Source: Bordetella parapertussis
GTDB lineage: Bacteria > Pseudomonadota > Gammaproteobacteria > Burkholderiales > Burkholderiaceae_C
Length of the DNA: 64,000 bases
Direction of reading: 5' to 3'
Assembly (NCBI GenBank): GCA_945878065.1
Contig: CAMDXA010000003.1
Coordinates: 1-64,000 of the forward strand
Below are positions 56,802-64,000 of the stretch, in pieces. How positions within the stretch are numbered: position 1 is the first letter of the stretch; every line of letters begins with the position of its first letter. The position numbers were made by a program, and so were the translations under genes. The notes beneath the pieces were generated by a model. The model saw nothing but the letters and a program-made list of their open reading frames with translations, ran no database searches and was not told the DNA's origin.

Positions 56802-58598
56802 ATGCCTATTTACAACCCGCCCCTGCGAGACATGCAGTTTGTATTGAACGAAGTACTGGATTTGTCCGCTAAATTGCGCGAGCTGCCAGCACATGCTGAA
56901 CTCGACAGCGACACCATCGCCGCTATCTTGGAAGAGGGCGGTAAATTTGCAAGCGAAGTTTTGTTGCCTCTCAACAGTGTGGGTGACAGACAAGGCTGTA
57001 CTTTAGATGCGCAAACACATGAGGTGAGCACCCCGGAAGGTTTCAAGCAAGCCTTTGAAAAATATGTAGAAGGCGGATGGCCTGCACTCAGTTGTGATCC
57101 CGTGTATGGCGGTCAAGGCTTGCCCTTGGTGGTGAATCAGTGTTTTTACGAAATGCTCAACAGTGCCAACCAAGCCTGGACCATGTACCCAGGCCTGACC
57201 CACGGCGCTTACGAATGCTTGCATGCACATGGCAACGAAGATCAGAAAAAGCTGTACCTGCCCAAACTGACCAACGGCGAATGGACCGGTACCATGTGCT
57301 TGACCGAAGCGCATTGCGGCACAGACTTAGGTCTGTTGCGTACCAAAGCCGAACCGCAGGCCGATGGCAGCTACAAACTCACCGGTAACAAAATTTTCAT
57401 CAGTGCCGGCGAGCACGACTTTGTCAGCAATATCGTGCATTTGGTGCTGGCACGGTTGCCGGATGCGCCTCCCGGCAGCAAAGGCATCAGTTTGTTTGTG
57501 GTGCCCAAATTCATGGTCAATGCAGATGGCACCTTGGGTCAACGCAATGGTATTTTTTGCGGAGGTCTGGAGCACAAGATGGGCATACACGGCAACGCCA
57601 CTTGCCAGATGGTGCTGGATGGCGCGGTGGGCACGTTGGTGGGGCAACCCCATAAAGGCTTGGCAGCGATGTTTGTGATGATGAATGCGGCGCGTATCGG
57701 TGTCGGCATGCAGTCATTGGGTCTGACAGAGGTGGCATACCAAAACGCATTGGCTTATGCCAAAGAACGGATTCAATCGCGCAGTTTGTCTGGTGTGAAA
57801 AATCCGTCTCAACCAGCCGACAGCATTTTGGTGCATCCGGATGTTCGCAAAATGCTTTTGACAGCCAAAGCCTATGCAGAAGGCGGTCGTGCGTTGAACT
57901 TGTATTGCGCTCTCTTGATCGACCAAGAGCTGAACCACCCTGATGAAACTGTGCGCAAAGACGCCGCAGAAATGGTGGCCATGCTCACCCCTATTGTGAA
58001 AGCGTTCATCACAGACAACGGCTGGATAGCGACTTCCTCATGCTTGCAAGTCTTGGGTGGCCACGGCTTTATCAGCGAATGGGGCATGGAGCAATATGTG
58101 CGTGACGCCCGCATCAACATGATTTACGAAGGCACCAACACCATCCAAAGTTTGGACCTGCTGGGTCGCAAAGTGTTGGGTAACCAAGGCGCTACGCTGA
58201 AAAAATTTGGCCAATTGATTGCTGCTTTGGTCGCTGCTGAGTCTGGTAACGAAGAGATGGCGCCGTTTGTACAACCGCTGGCCAAATTGGGTCAGCAAAT
58301 GACCGGATTCACCGGAGAAATCGGCATGAAAGCCATGGCCAATGCGGACGAGGTCGGTGCTGCAGCGGTGGATTATTTGCGTGTCGCTGGCCATTTGGTG
58401 TTTGGCTATTTTTGGGCACGCATGGCGCAAGTGGCATTGCAAAAAATTGCTGCTGGCAGCAACGACCCTTTTTACAAAGCCAAACTACAAACAGCACGTT
58501 TCTATTTTGCAAGACTGTTCCCTGAAACCGCGTCATTGATGCTGACTGCCCGCTCAGGCAGTGATGTGTTGATGGACACGGAAGAAGTATTTTTCTGA
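56802..58598 (+). CDS. acyl-CoA dehydrogenase, DmdC-like long form
   Basis: 598 residues, with the N-terminal and middle FAD domains, the catalytic C-terminal four-helix domain and an added C-terminal domain (about 470-598). The catalytic base Glu443 is in IYEGTNTIQSLDLLGRKVL. AHCGTDLGLLRTKAEP and FISAGEHDFVSNI mark the FAD region. This form includes methylmercaptopropionyl-CoA dehydrogenase (DmdC) and FadE-like enzymes for medium chains; I cannot say which substrate. Operon with the TetR gene. Confidence 0.92.
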   Translation: MPIYNPPLRDMQFVLNEVLDLSAKLRELPAHAELDSDTIAAILEEGGKFASEVLLPLNSVGDRQGCTLDAQTHEVSTPEGFKQAFEKYVEGGWPALSCDPVYGGQGLPLVVNQCFYEMLNSANQAWTMYPGLTHGAYECLHAHGNEDQKKLYLPKLTNGEWTGTMCLTEAHCGTDLGLLRTKAEPQADGSYKLTGNKIFISAGEHDFVSNIVHLVLARLPDAPPGSKGISLFVVPKFMVNADGTLGQRNGIFCGGLEHKMGIHGNATCQMVLDGAVGTLVGQPHKGLAAMFVMMNAARIGVGMQSLGLTEVAYQNALAYAKERIQSRSLSGVKNPSQPADSILVHPDVRKMLLTAKAYAEGGRALNLYCALLIDQELNHPDETVRKDAAEMVAMLTPIVKAFITDNGWIATSSCLQVLGGHGFISEWGMEQYVRDARINMIYEGTNTIQSLDLLGRKVLGNQGATLKKFGQLIAALVAAESGNEEMAPFVQPLAKLGQQMTGFTGEIGMKAMANADEVGAAAVDYLRVAGHLVFGYFWARMAQVALQKIAAGSNDPFYKAKLQTARFYFARLFPETASLMLTARSGSDVLMDTEEVFF

Positions 58599-58630
58599 AA
58601 CCAATCACCACCTACATACCAAGGAGACAT

Positions 58631-59074
58631 ATGATGAAAAAAACCATTGCGCTGCTGGCCATGGCTGTGAGCTTTGCTGCCAGCGCTCAGATGACCCCGG
58701 TCGGTCTGTGGCACACCATTGACGACGAGACCAATCAACCCAAGGGCGAAATTCGCATCACGGAAAACAATGGTGTGCTCAGTGGTGTGGTGGGTCGAGC
58801 GTTGAAGGAAGACCCCAAGGCCAAAACTGTTTGCGACTTGTGTACCGATGACAGAAAAAACCAAAATATCATTGGCATGGAAATCCTGCGCAACCTGACC
58901 CGAGAAGGCAAAGACAGTGATTATTTGTGGGCGGGCAAAGGCACCATTCTTGATCCCAACAATGGCAAGGTGTACACCGTGAAAATGAAGCCGATAGATG
59001 GCGGCAAGCGCTTGCAAGTTCGCGGTTATATCGGCGTGTTTTACCGGACCCAATACTGGATCAGGGCAGAATAA
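58631..59074 (+). CDS. DUF2147 periplasmic protein
   Basis: 147 residues with a signal peptide (MMKKTIALLAMAVSFAASA, cut near residue 19). The rest is a small beta-rich domain of DUF2147: VGLWHTIDDETNQPKGEIRI at the start, a CDLC pair, and a YWIRAE ending. Function unknown; homologues are common near fatty-acid genes in betaproteobacteria. AAGGAG precedes the double ATG. Confidence 0.88.
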   Translation: MMKKTIALLAMAVSFAASAQMTPVGLWHTIDDETNQPKGEIRITENNGVLSGVVGRALKEDPKAKTVCDLCTDDRKNQNIIGMEILRNLTREGKDSDYLWAGKGTILDPNNGKVYTVKMKPIDGGKRLQVRGYIGVFYRTQYWIRAE

Positions 59075-59106
59075 ACCGCTGAACGCATTGAATTGACAGG
59101 AAAATC

Positions 59107-59865
59107 ATGACCTCTATATTGCACAACCAAGAGCATGGCGTGCTCACCTTGACCTTGAACCGGGTGGATAAAAAGAATGCACTGACTGCTCAGATGTACG
59201 CCACGCTTGCAGAACATTTGGTCCGTGCACAAGCCGCAGATGATGTGCGGGTGGTTTTGCTGCAAGGCCATGAAACCGTCTTCAGTGCGGGCAATGACAT
59301 CGCTGATTTTTTGCAGCAACCACCGGCGAACGCTGATTCACCGGTGTCACGTTTTTTGCGTGGCATAGCAACTTTTCCTAAGCCCTTGTTGGCGTCGGTC
59401 TGCGGTCCTGCGGTGGGTGTGGGCACCACGATGTTGTTGCACTGTGACTTGGTGTATGCCGGTGACAACGCAGCGTTCTCTATGCCATTTGTCAACTTAG
59501 GTCTGTGCCCTGAAGCGGCATCCAGTTTGCTGGCGGTGCAGCTCATGGGTTACCAACGTGCGGCTGAGGCCTTGCTCATGGGCGAACCTTTCATGGTCGA
59601 GACTGCGCTGGAGCTGGGCTTGATCAGCCGCGTGTTGCCGCCAGCCGAGGTGAACGCTTATGCGCAACAGCAAGCACAAAAAATGGCGAGAAAACCTCTG
59701 GCCTCATTGGTGCAAACCAAGCGCCTGATGACATCTGCCCGTACGCCCGCCGTGTTGGCGCAAATGGATGAAGAGGCCGCTGTTTTCTCTAGGATGTTGA
59801 AAGAACCGGCTGCGATTGAAGCGTTCAGCGCCTTCATGGAAAAGCGCAAGCCGGTATTCAACTGA
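59107..59865 (+). CDS. enoyl-CoA hydratase/isomerase family protein
   Basis: 252-residue crotonase-fold protein. The oxyanion-hole stretches are HETVFSAGNDIADFL and GPAVGVGTTMLLHCDLVYA, and a Glu in LGLCPEAASSLL lies near the second catalytic position. It could act in beta-oxidation as hydratase or isomerase in the TetR-controlled cluster. I cannot tell which, and it is also a conceivable methylglutaconyl-CoA hydratase for the liu pathway. Confidence 0.88.
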   Translation: MTSILHNQEHGVLTLTLNRVDKKNALTAQMYATLAEHLVRAQAADDVRVVLLQGHETVFSAGNDIADFLQQPPANADSPVSRFLRGIATFPKPLLASVCGPAVGVGTTMLLHCDLVYAGDNAAFSMPFVNLGLCPEAASSLLAVQLMGYQRAAEALLMGEPFMVETALELGLISRVLPPAEVNAYAQQQAQKMARKPLASLVQTKRLMTSARTPAVLAQMDEEAAVFSRMLKEPAAIEAFSAFMEKRKPVFN

Positions 59866-59898
59866 TTCGGGCATAGCTGATATTCAGGTGAAAAAATA

Positions 59899-60327
59899 TC
59901 AGTTGTCTTTGCGCTGAATCTGTTTGGGTTTGCCGTTTGAATCGATGGCCACATAAGTCACATTGGCCTCGGTGACTTTCAAATAAACACCTTGCATGCT
60001 GAAGCGTTCTGCGAACACTTCCACTTTCACGGTGATCGAGGTGTTGCCTACGCGCGTGATCGAGCTGAAAAAACTCAGTATGTCGCCCACCTTGACCGGT
60101 TGCTTGAAAATGAATTCATTGACTGCAACGGTGGCAATGCGGCCATTGACATAACGGGCTGGCAAAACCGCGCCGGCCAAGTCCACCTGTGCCATGACCC
60201 AACCGCCAAAAATATCGCCACTTTGGTTGCAATCGGCCGGCATGGGGATGACTTTGAGCACCAATTCGGCATCGTCGGGCAGGCTTTTGACTGTGTAGCG
60301 GGAATCTTTGGTGTCGGTCACAGGCAC
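59899..60327 (-). CDS. yciA: acyl-CoA thioesterase, YciA type
   Basis: 142-residue hotdog-fold thioesterase that hydrolyses short to medium acyl-CoA. The block NQSGDIFGGWVMAQVDLAGA carries the catalytic Asp of the YciA group, and NEFIFKQPVKVGDILSFF follows. The start is GTG at 60327. Convergent with the enoyl-CoA hydratase gene, divergent from the ABC exporter gene. Confidence 0.9.
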   Translation of the reverse strand: MPVTDTKDSRYTVKSLPDDAELVLKVIPMPADCNQSGDIFGGWVMAQVDLAGAVLPARYVNGRIATVAVNEFIFKQPVKVGDILSFFSSITRVGNTSITVKVEVFAERFSMQGVYLKVTEANVTYVAIDSNGKPKQIQRKDN

Positions 60328-60361
60328 AATCCAAGTAGTTGTTTAACCGGTATTGTGCTTT

Positions 60362-62185
60362 ATGCGTCACCACGCTGCCCCGTCTCCTGCTTTGCCTGTC
60401 ACCGCGCCTGCCCAGGCTCCCGTTTCGGACTGGGCCACCTTAAAGCGACTGTTCCCTTATTTGTGGGAATACAAGTGGCGGGTGGTGGCCGCACTGTCAT
60501 TCATGGTGGGAGCCAAACTCGCCAATGTCGGGGTTCCCCTGCTGCTCAAAGAGTTGATCGATGCGCTGACCCCGCAACCCTCGGGTGCGCAAATGCTGAT
60601 GGTTGTTCCGCTGGCTTTGTTGTTTGGCTATGGTTTGTTGCGTTTGTCTGTGTCAGCATTCACCGAATTGCGTGAACTGGTGTTTGCAGCGGCCACACAG
60701 GGAGCTGCACGAAAAATTGCATTGCAAACCTTTGAGCATTTGCACCATTTGAGTTTGCGTTTTCACTTAGAGCGTCAAACTGGCGGCATGAGTCGCGACA
60801 TTGAGCGCGGTGTGCGCGGCATCGAATCATTGATCGCTTATTCGCTCTACAGCATCGTGCCCACGCTGATTGAGGTGGTGTTGGTGCTCACGATATTGGG
60901 TATGAAATTTGACAAGTGGTATGCCATCATCACTTTGTTGGCACTGGCCATGTACATCTATTTCACGGTCACGGTGACCGAGTGGCGCACCCAATTTCGC
61001 AAGCAAGTCAATGAATTTGATTCTGGCGCACACACACGCGCCATCGACTCATTGTTGAATTACGAGACAGTGAAATACTTTGGAAATGAAGCGTTTGAAG
61101 CGACGCGTTATGACGAGAACTTGAACAAACTCAGACAAGCGCGCATCAAAGCACAAAATTCGTTGAGTGCTCTGAATATCGGCCAACAACTCATCATCGC
61201 TGTGGCTTTGGTGGCGATGTTGTGGCGTGCCACCGAAGGCGTGGTGCAAGGGCGCATGAGTCTGGGCGACTTGGTGATGATCAACGCCTTCATGATTCAA
61301 CTCTATATACCCTTGAATTTTTTAGGCGTGATTTACCGCGAGATCAAACAAAGCCTGACCGATCTTGAGCGTATGTTTGGGTTATTGGAAAAAAATCGCG
61401 AAGTGGCTGATTTGCCTTCTGCCCAGCCCTTGCAATTGGAACGCTCCCCGGAAGTCCGATTTGAGAACGTGCATTTCGCGTATGAACCGGATCGTCCGAT
61501 ATTGCATGGCATCAGTTTGACTATTCCTGCAGGCAAAACAGTCGCAGTGGTCGGCCCTTCAGGTTCAGGAAAATCCACGCTGGCGCGTTTGCTGTTTCGT
61601 TTTTACGATGTACAGCAAGGCGCGATCCGCATTGACGGCCACGAGTTGCGGCAACTGACCCAAGACAGTGTGCGACGAGCCATTGGCATCGTGCCGCAAG
61701 ACACCGTGTTGTTCAACGACACGGTCTACTACAACATTGCATATGGCAACACCCAGGCCAGCCGCGCCCAGGTGGAAGAAGCGGCCACATCGGCGCGTAT
61801 CCACGACTTCATTTCATCAACACCACTGGGCTATGACACCATGGTGGGCGAGCGAGGTTTGAAATTGTCTGGTGGAGAAAAGCAAAGGGTTGCCATTGCC
61901 CGCACTTTGCTGAAGAACCCGTCCATATTGATTTTTGATGAGGCCACGTCTGCACTCGACAGCAGCAATGAGCGCGCGATTCAAGCCGAGTTACGCGAAG
62001 CCGCACAGAACAAAACCACATTGGTGATTGCGCACCGTTTGTCGACCGTGGTGGACGCCCATGAAATTGTGGTGCTGGATGCCGGCCATATCGTTGAGCG
62101 CGGCACGCATGCGCAGTTGCTGGTAGCCGATGGCAGGTATGCGCAGATGTGGGCCTTGCAGCAAAGCCAAGAGGACAACGCTTAA
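60362..62185 (+). CDS. ABC exporter of the Atm1/HMT1 type
   Basis: 607 residues from ATG 60362 (a TTG at 60353 adds three). The transmembrane domain (about 60-345, six helices) contains the Atm1 stretch NYETVKYFGNEAFEATRYD, tied to glutathione-type substrates. The nucleotide-binding domain has Walker [14 protein letters not shown], signature LSGGEKQRVAIART and Walker B ILIFDEATSALDSS. Likely exports glutathione-linked or metal-related compounds. Its stop interlocks with that of slt (TTAA). Confidence 0.9.
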   Translation: MRHHAAPSPALPVTAPAQAPVSDWATLKRLFPYLWEYKWRVVAALSFMVGAKLANVGVPLLLKELIDALTPQPSGAQMLMVVPLALLFGYGLLRLSVSAFTELRELVFAAATQGAARKIALQTFEHLHHLSLRFHLERQTGGMSRDIERGVRGIESLIAYSLYSIVPTLIEVVLVLTILGMKFDKWYAIITLLALAMYIYFTVTVTEWRTQFRKQVNEFDSGAHTRAIDSLLNYETVKYFGNEAFEATRYDENLNKLRQARIKAQNSLSALNIGQQLIIAVALVAMLWRATEGVVQGRMSLGDLVMINAFMIQLYIPLNFLGVIYREIKQSLTDLERMFGLLEKNREVADLPSAQPLQLERSPEVRFENVHFAYEPDRPILHGISLTIPAGKTVAVVGPSGSGKSTLARLLFRFYDVQQGAIRIDGHELRQLTQDSVRRAIGIVPQDTVLFNDTVYYNIAYGNTQASRAQVEEAATSARIHDFISSTPLGYDTMVGERGLKLSGGEKQRVAIARTLLKNPSILIFDEATSALDSSNERAIQAELREAAQNKTTLVIAHRLSTVVDAHEIVVLDAGHIVERGTHAQLLVADGRYAQMWALQQSQEDNA

Positions 62186-64000
62186 GGCAAATCCGTGTCT
62201 TCTAACGATTCATTTTTTTCGCGTGGCCCGACTTTTCCCAACCTTGCTTTGAGCGATTGCGGTTCGCCCGTGATGATGGCTGAATACATGGTGGCGTTGC
62301 TCAACACTTTTTTTACATAGTCACGTGTTTCAGTGAACGGGATGCATTCGGTCCAGATAGCGCCCTCCAGCGTGGGCCCGTTGCGCCATTTGCGCGGACG
62401 ACTGGGCCCTGCGTTGTAGGCGGCGGTGGCCATGGGCAAAGACCCGTGGAAATCGTCCAAAATCATTTTTAAATAGCCGGTACCAATGGCGATGTTGGTG
62501 TCGTGTTGGTTCAAGAGTTCGGGTTGGTAATTTTTCATGCCGATCTTCTTGGCGGTCCACTTGGCCGTGCGCGGCATGACTTGCATCAACCCGCTGGCAC
62601 CCACACTAGAGCGGGCATTGATGATGAAACGACTCTCTTGTCGAATCAGGCCATACACAAATGCCGGGTCAAGCTTGATCTCACGGGTGCGGCCGAGCAC
62701 ATCTTCTTTGAATGGCATGGGATAGCGGTGACTGGTGTCAAATTGCTGTGCGCGCTCGCTGCTGCTGATGCAGCGGTCCCAAATTTCGAGTTCACAGGCC
62801 CATTGCGCAACAGCCAGTCTTTCTCGGTCGCTCATGCGTCCGCGCTTGCCTTGGCCATCTACCAAACCCACGGTGTAATTCCATTCGCGCACACCGTCTT
62901 GTCTGATGCCCATGCGAATCGCACGCACTGCGCGTTGCAAGCCCGGGTTGGATTTGGCGGCTTCCAATTCGGCGGTGGTGGGCGGCGAGGGGCGAGCGGG
63001 CAAAGTTATTTTCTGACCAAGTTCTTCAAGCGCGAGTTGCTCGTAAAAACCTTGGTGGCCAGCGATGCTTTGCAGCGCAATCAGCGCTTGCGGCATGGCG
63101 GTGGTGGACACCGGTTGATGGGCAATCAATGCACGTGCACGCCAGTACACCCATGCCGGGTCCTTTTGCATGGCAGGGGTCATGGCTTCTATCGCTGCCT
63201 CCACCATCGACCAACGCGGCACACCTTCGGCGCGCAAAGCGGCTCTGACCATCCAGGCCAGTAAATCATCGCTGAGTCCTTGTGCATTGCCAGCCGATTC
63301 GAAATATGTCACGGCTTTGTTGTCGAAATCCATCGCTGCTTGACGACCGATCACTGCCCAGACCCATTGCAATTGTTCTGCCGTCAGCGACTTGATGGAT
63401 TTGTTGGTGTTGATTTGTTTGATCGCGGCGCCATACTCATTGGCTGCCATTTTGACCAGCGCCAAGGTGATCCATTGGGGAGATTCTTTGCCCAGCGAGG
63501 TAGCGCGTTGTTGTAGAAACCGCAGCGGATTGGCCATCAGTTCATCGAGCTTGGACATGCTTTGGCCGGACACCATGTGCAAGGCATCTCTGGCCGGTGT
63601 CTTGCGGTTGATTTCCACCATGCTTCGTGCTTTGCGCCATGCATCTAAAGCGTTGACCCGCTTGGCCAGCAACAACTGTTCAAATGAGTAAGTACAGCCT
63701 TCGTCAGCATTGCGCAAACCCAACCAGGTTCTGCGGACATAGTCTTCTTGCGCGGCGGTGCCTTGAAATTTTTTCTGGCTGCTGCTCAACCAATTGGCAT
63801 AGCACTCCACCTCTTTGTCGTCGTGCATGCGGTAGAGCGCAAATTCGCGTTCAAATTGCGTCCATTCTTGGCGTTGAGAAAGTAACAGCAACCAGTCGTT
63901 GCGCAAACGGTCTTCTTGGTAAGTGCCCGCGTATTTGGTTAAAAATTCTTTGACTTCGCTGTCGCTGGCGTCCCCAAGTCTCACACGCAATTCCCAGTAC
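62182..64000 (-). CDS. slt: soluble lytic murein transglycosylase (partial at window edge)
   Basis: The gene runs off the right edge, so the N-terminus is missing; about 605 residues are visible. A helical, TPR-like superhelix precedes the C-terminal lysozyme-like domain (last 180 residues). Catalytic Glu is in YGLIRQESRFIINARS, with GLMQVMPRTA and TAAYNAGPSRP as conserved SLT blocks. The enzyme cuts peptidoglycan to 1,6-anhydro-MurNAc products, the substrates of the AnmK encoded at 45.8-46.9 kb. Convergent with the ABC exporter gene. Confidence 0.93.
   Translation of the reverse strand, partial: YWELRVRLGDASDSEVKEFLTKYAGTYQEDRLRNDWLLLLSQRQEWTQFEREFALYRMHDDKEVECYANWLSSSQKKFQGTAAQEDYVRRTWLGLRNADEGCTYSFEQLLLAKRVNALDAWRKARSMVEINRKTPARDALHMVSGQSMSKLDELMANPLRFLQQRATSLGKESPQWITLALVKMAANEYGAAIKQINTNKSIKSLTAEQLQWVWAVIGRQAAMDFDNKAVTYFESAGNAQGLSDDLLAWMVRAALRAEGVPRWSMVEAAIEAMTPAMQKDPAWVYWRARALIAHQPVSTTAMPQALIALQSIAGHQGFYEQLALEELGQKITLPARPSPPTTAELEAAKSNPGLQRAVRAIRMGIRQDGVREWNYTVGLVDGQGKRGRMSDRERLAVAQWACELEIWDRCISSSERAQQFDTSHRYPMPFKEDVLGRTREIKLDPAFVYGLIRQESRFIINARSSVGASGLMQVMPRTAKWTAKKIGMKNYQPELLNQHDTNIAIGTGYLKMILDDFHGSLPMATAAYNAGPSRPRKWRNGPTLEGAIWTECIPFTETRDYVKKVLSNATMYSAIITGEPQSLKARLGKVGPREKNESLEDTDLP

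Noticed and set aside
59877..59902. Inverted repeat CTGATATT/AATATCAG between the enoyl-CoA hydratase and yciA genes
   Set aside because: AT-rich 8-bp stem with a 10-base loop and no T run on either side; it overlaps the yciA stop. Too weak to call a terminator.

Overview
The window looks like chromosomal DNA of a betaproteobacterium of the order Burkholderiales, probably close to Comamonadaceae. The inference rests on the 5S and 23S sequence style, the gene order corC-lnt-glyQ-glyS-gmhB-plsC, a LiuR-type MerR regulator beside a biotin-dependent acyl-CoA carboxylase operon, a double-length UvrA, and an S-adenosylhomocysteine riboswitch ahead of ahcY. Genes are packed tightly, with many ATGA start/stop overlaps. 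No prophage, insertion sequence, CRISPR array or tRNA gene was seen.

Layout. 1-655: the end of an rRNA operon (23S 3' end, 5S, terminator). 656-1206: a decayed metallo-beta-lactamase-fold gene. 1207-8988: a plus-strand run for a CBS-domain protein, lipoprotein acylation (lnt), glycyl-tRNA synthetase, heptose phosphatase, lysophosphatidate acyltransferase and a YgjP-like metalloprotease. 8957-10092: a convergent MBL-fold hydrolase and a palindromic operator. 10093-19871: one tightly spaced operon carrying a liuR-like regulator, carbonic anhydrase, aceK, thiolase, carboxylase beta, acyl-CoA dehydrogenase, carboxylase alpha, DUF1289 and a DsbA-fold isomerase. 20012-31227: an MHS-type transporter, then livHMGF without a binding-protein gene, running straight into a 1948-residue tandem UvrA. 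31279-36592: a cell-surface glycan region (GT9, GtrA, ArnT/PMT-like transferase) facing an unrecognised membrane protein and a sialidase-like protein. 36602-40100: prfC and a membrane hybrid histidine kinase on the minus strand. 40145-43351: the riboswitch-controlled methyl-cycle operon ahcY-tlyA-metF. 43348-45839: rlmJ, rplM-rpsI and erpA. 45842-49688: anmK, an M23 peptidase and tyrS. 49719-55380: a cation exporter, dbpA, ybeY-phoH and ruvAB. 55417-59865: a histidine phosphatase and a TetR-controlled fatty acyl-CoA gene group. 59899-64000: a YciA-type thioesterase, an Atm1-like ABC exporter and a soluble lytic transglycosylase cut by the window edge.

How genes work together. In the liuR operon, carbonic anhydrase could supply bicarbonate to the biotin-dependent carboxylase, the thiolase would handle acetoacetyl-CoA, and AceK would tune isocitrate flux into the glyoxylate bypass as acetyl-CoA accumulates. 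In the ahcY operon, the riboswitch senses the substrate of AhcY and would raise translation when it accumulates; MetF supplies the methyl donor for methionine regeneration, and TlyA is a methyltransferase of the kind that produces S-adenosylhomocysteine.

The observations I rate highest are the complete riboswitch switching architecture, the tandem UvrA with a histone-H1-like lysine/alanine tract, a probable ATC start codon for livH, the linked carbonic anhydrase/aceK/carboxylase operon, and the two-gene unknown/sialidase-like module. Nothing in the window is clearly a wholly new system.
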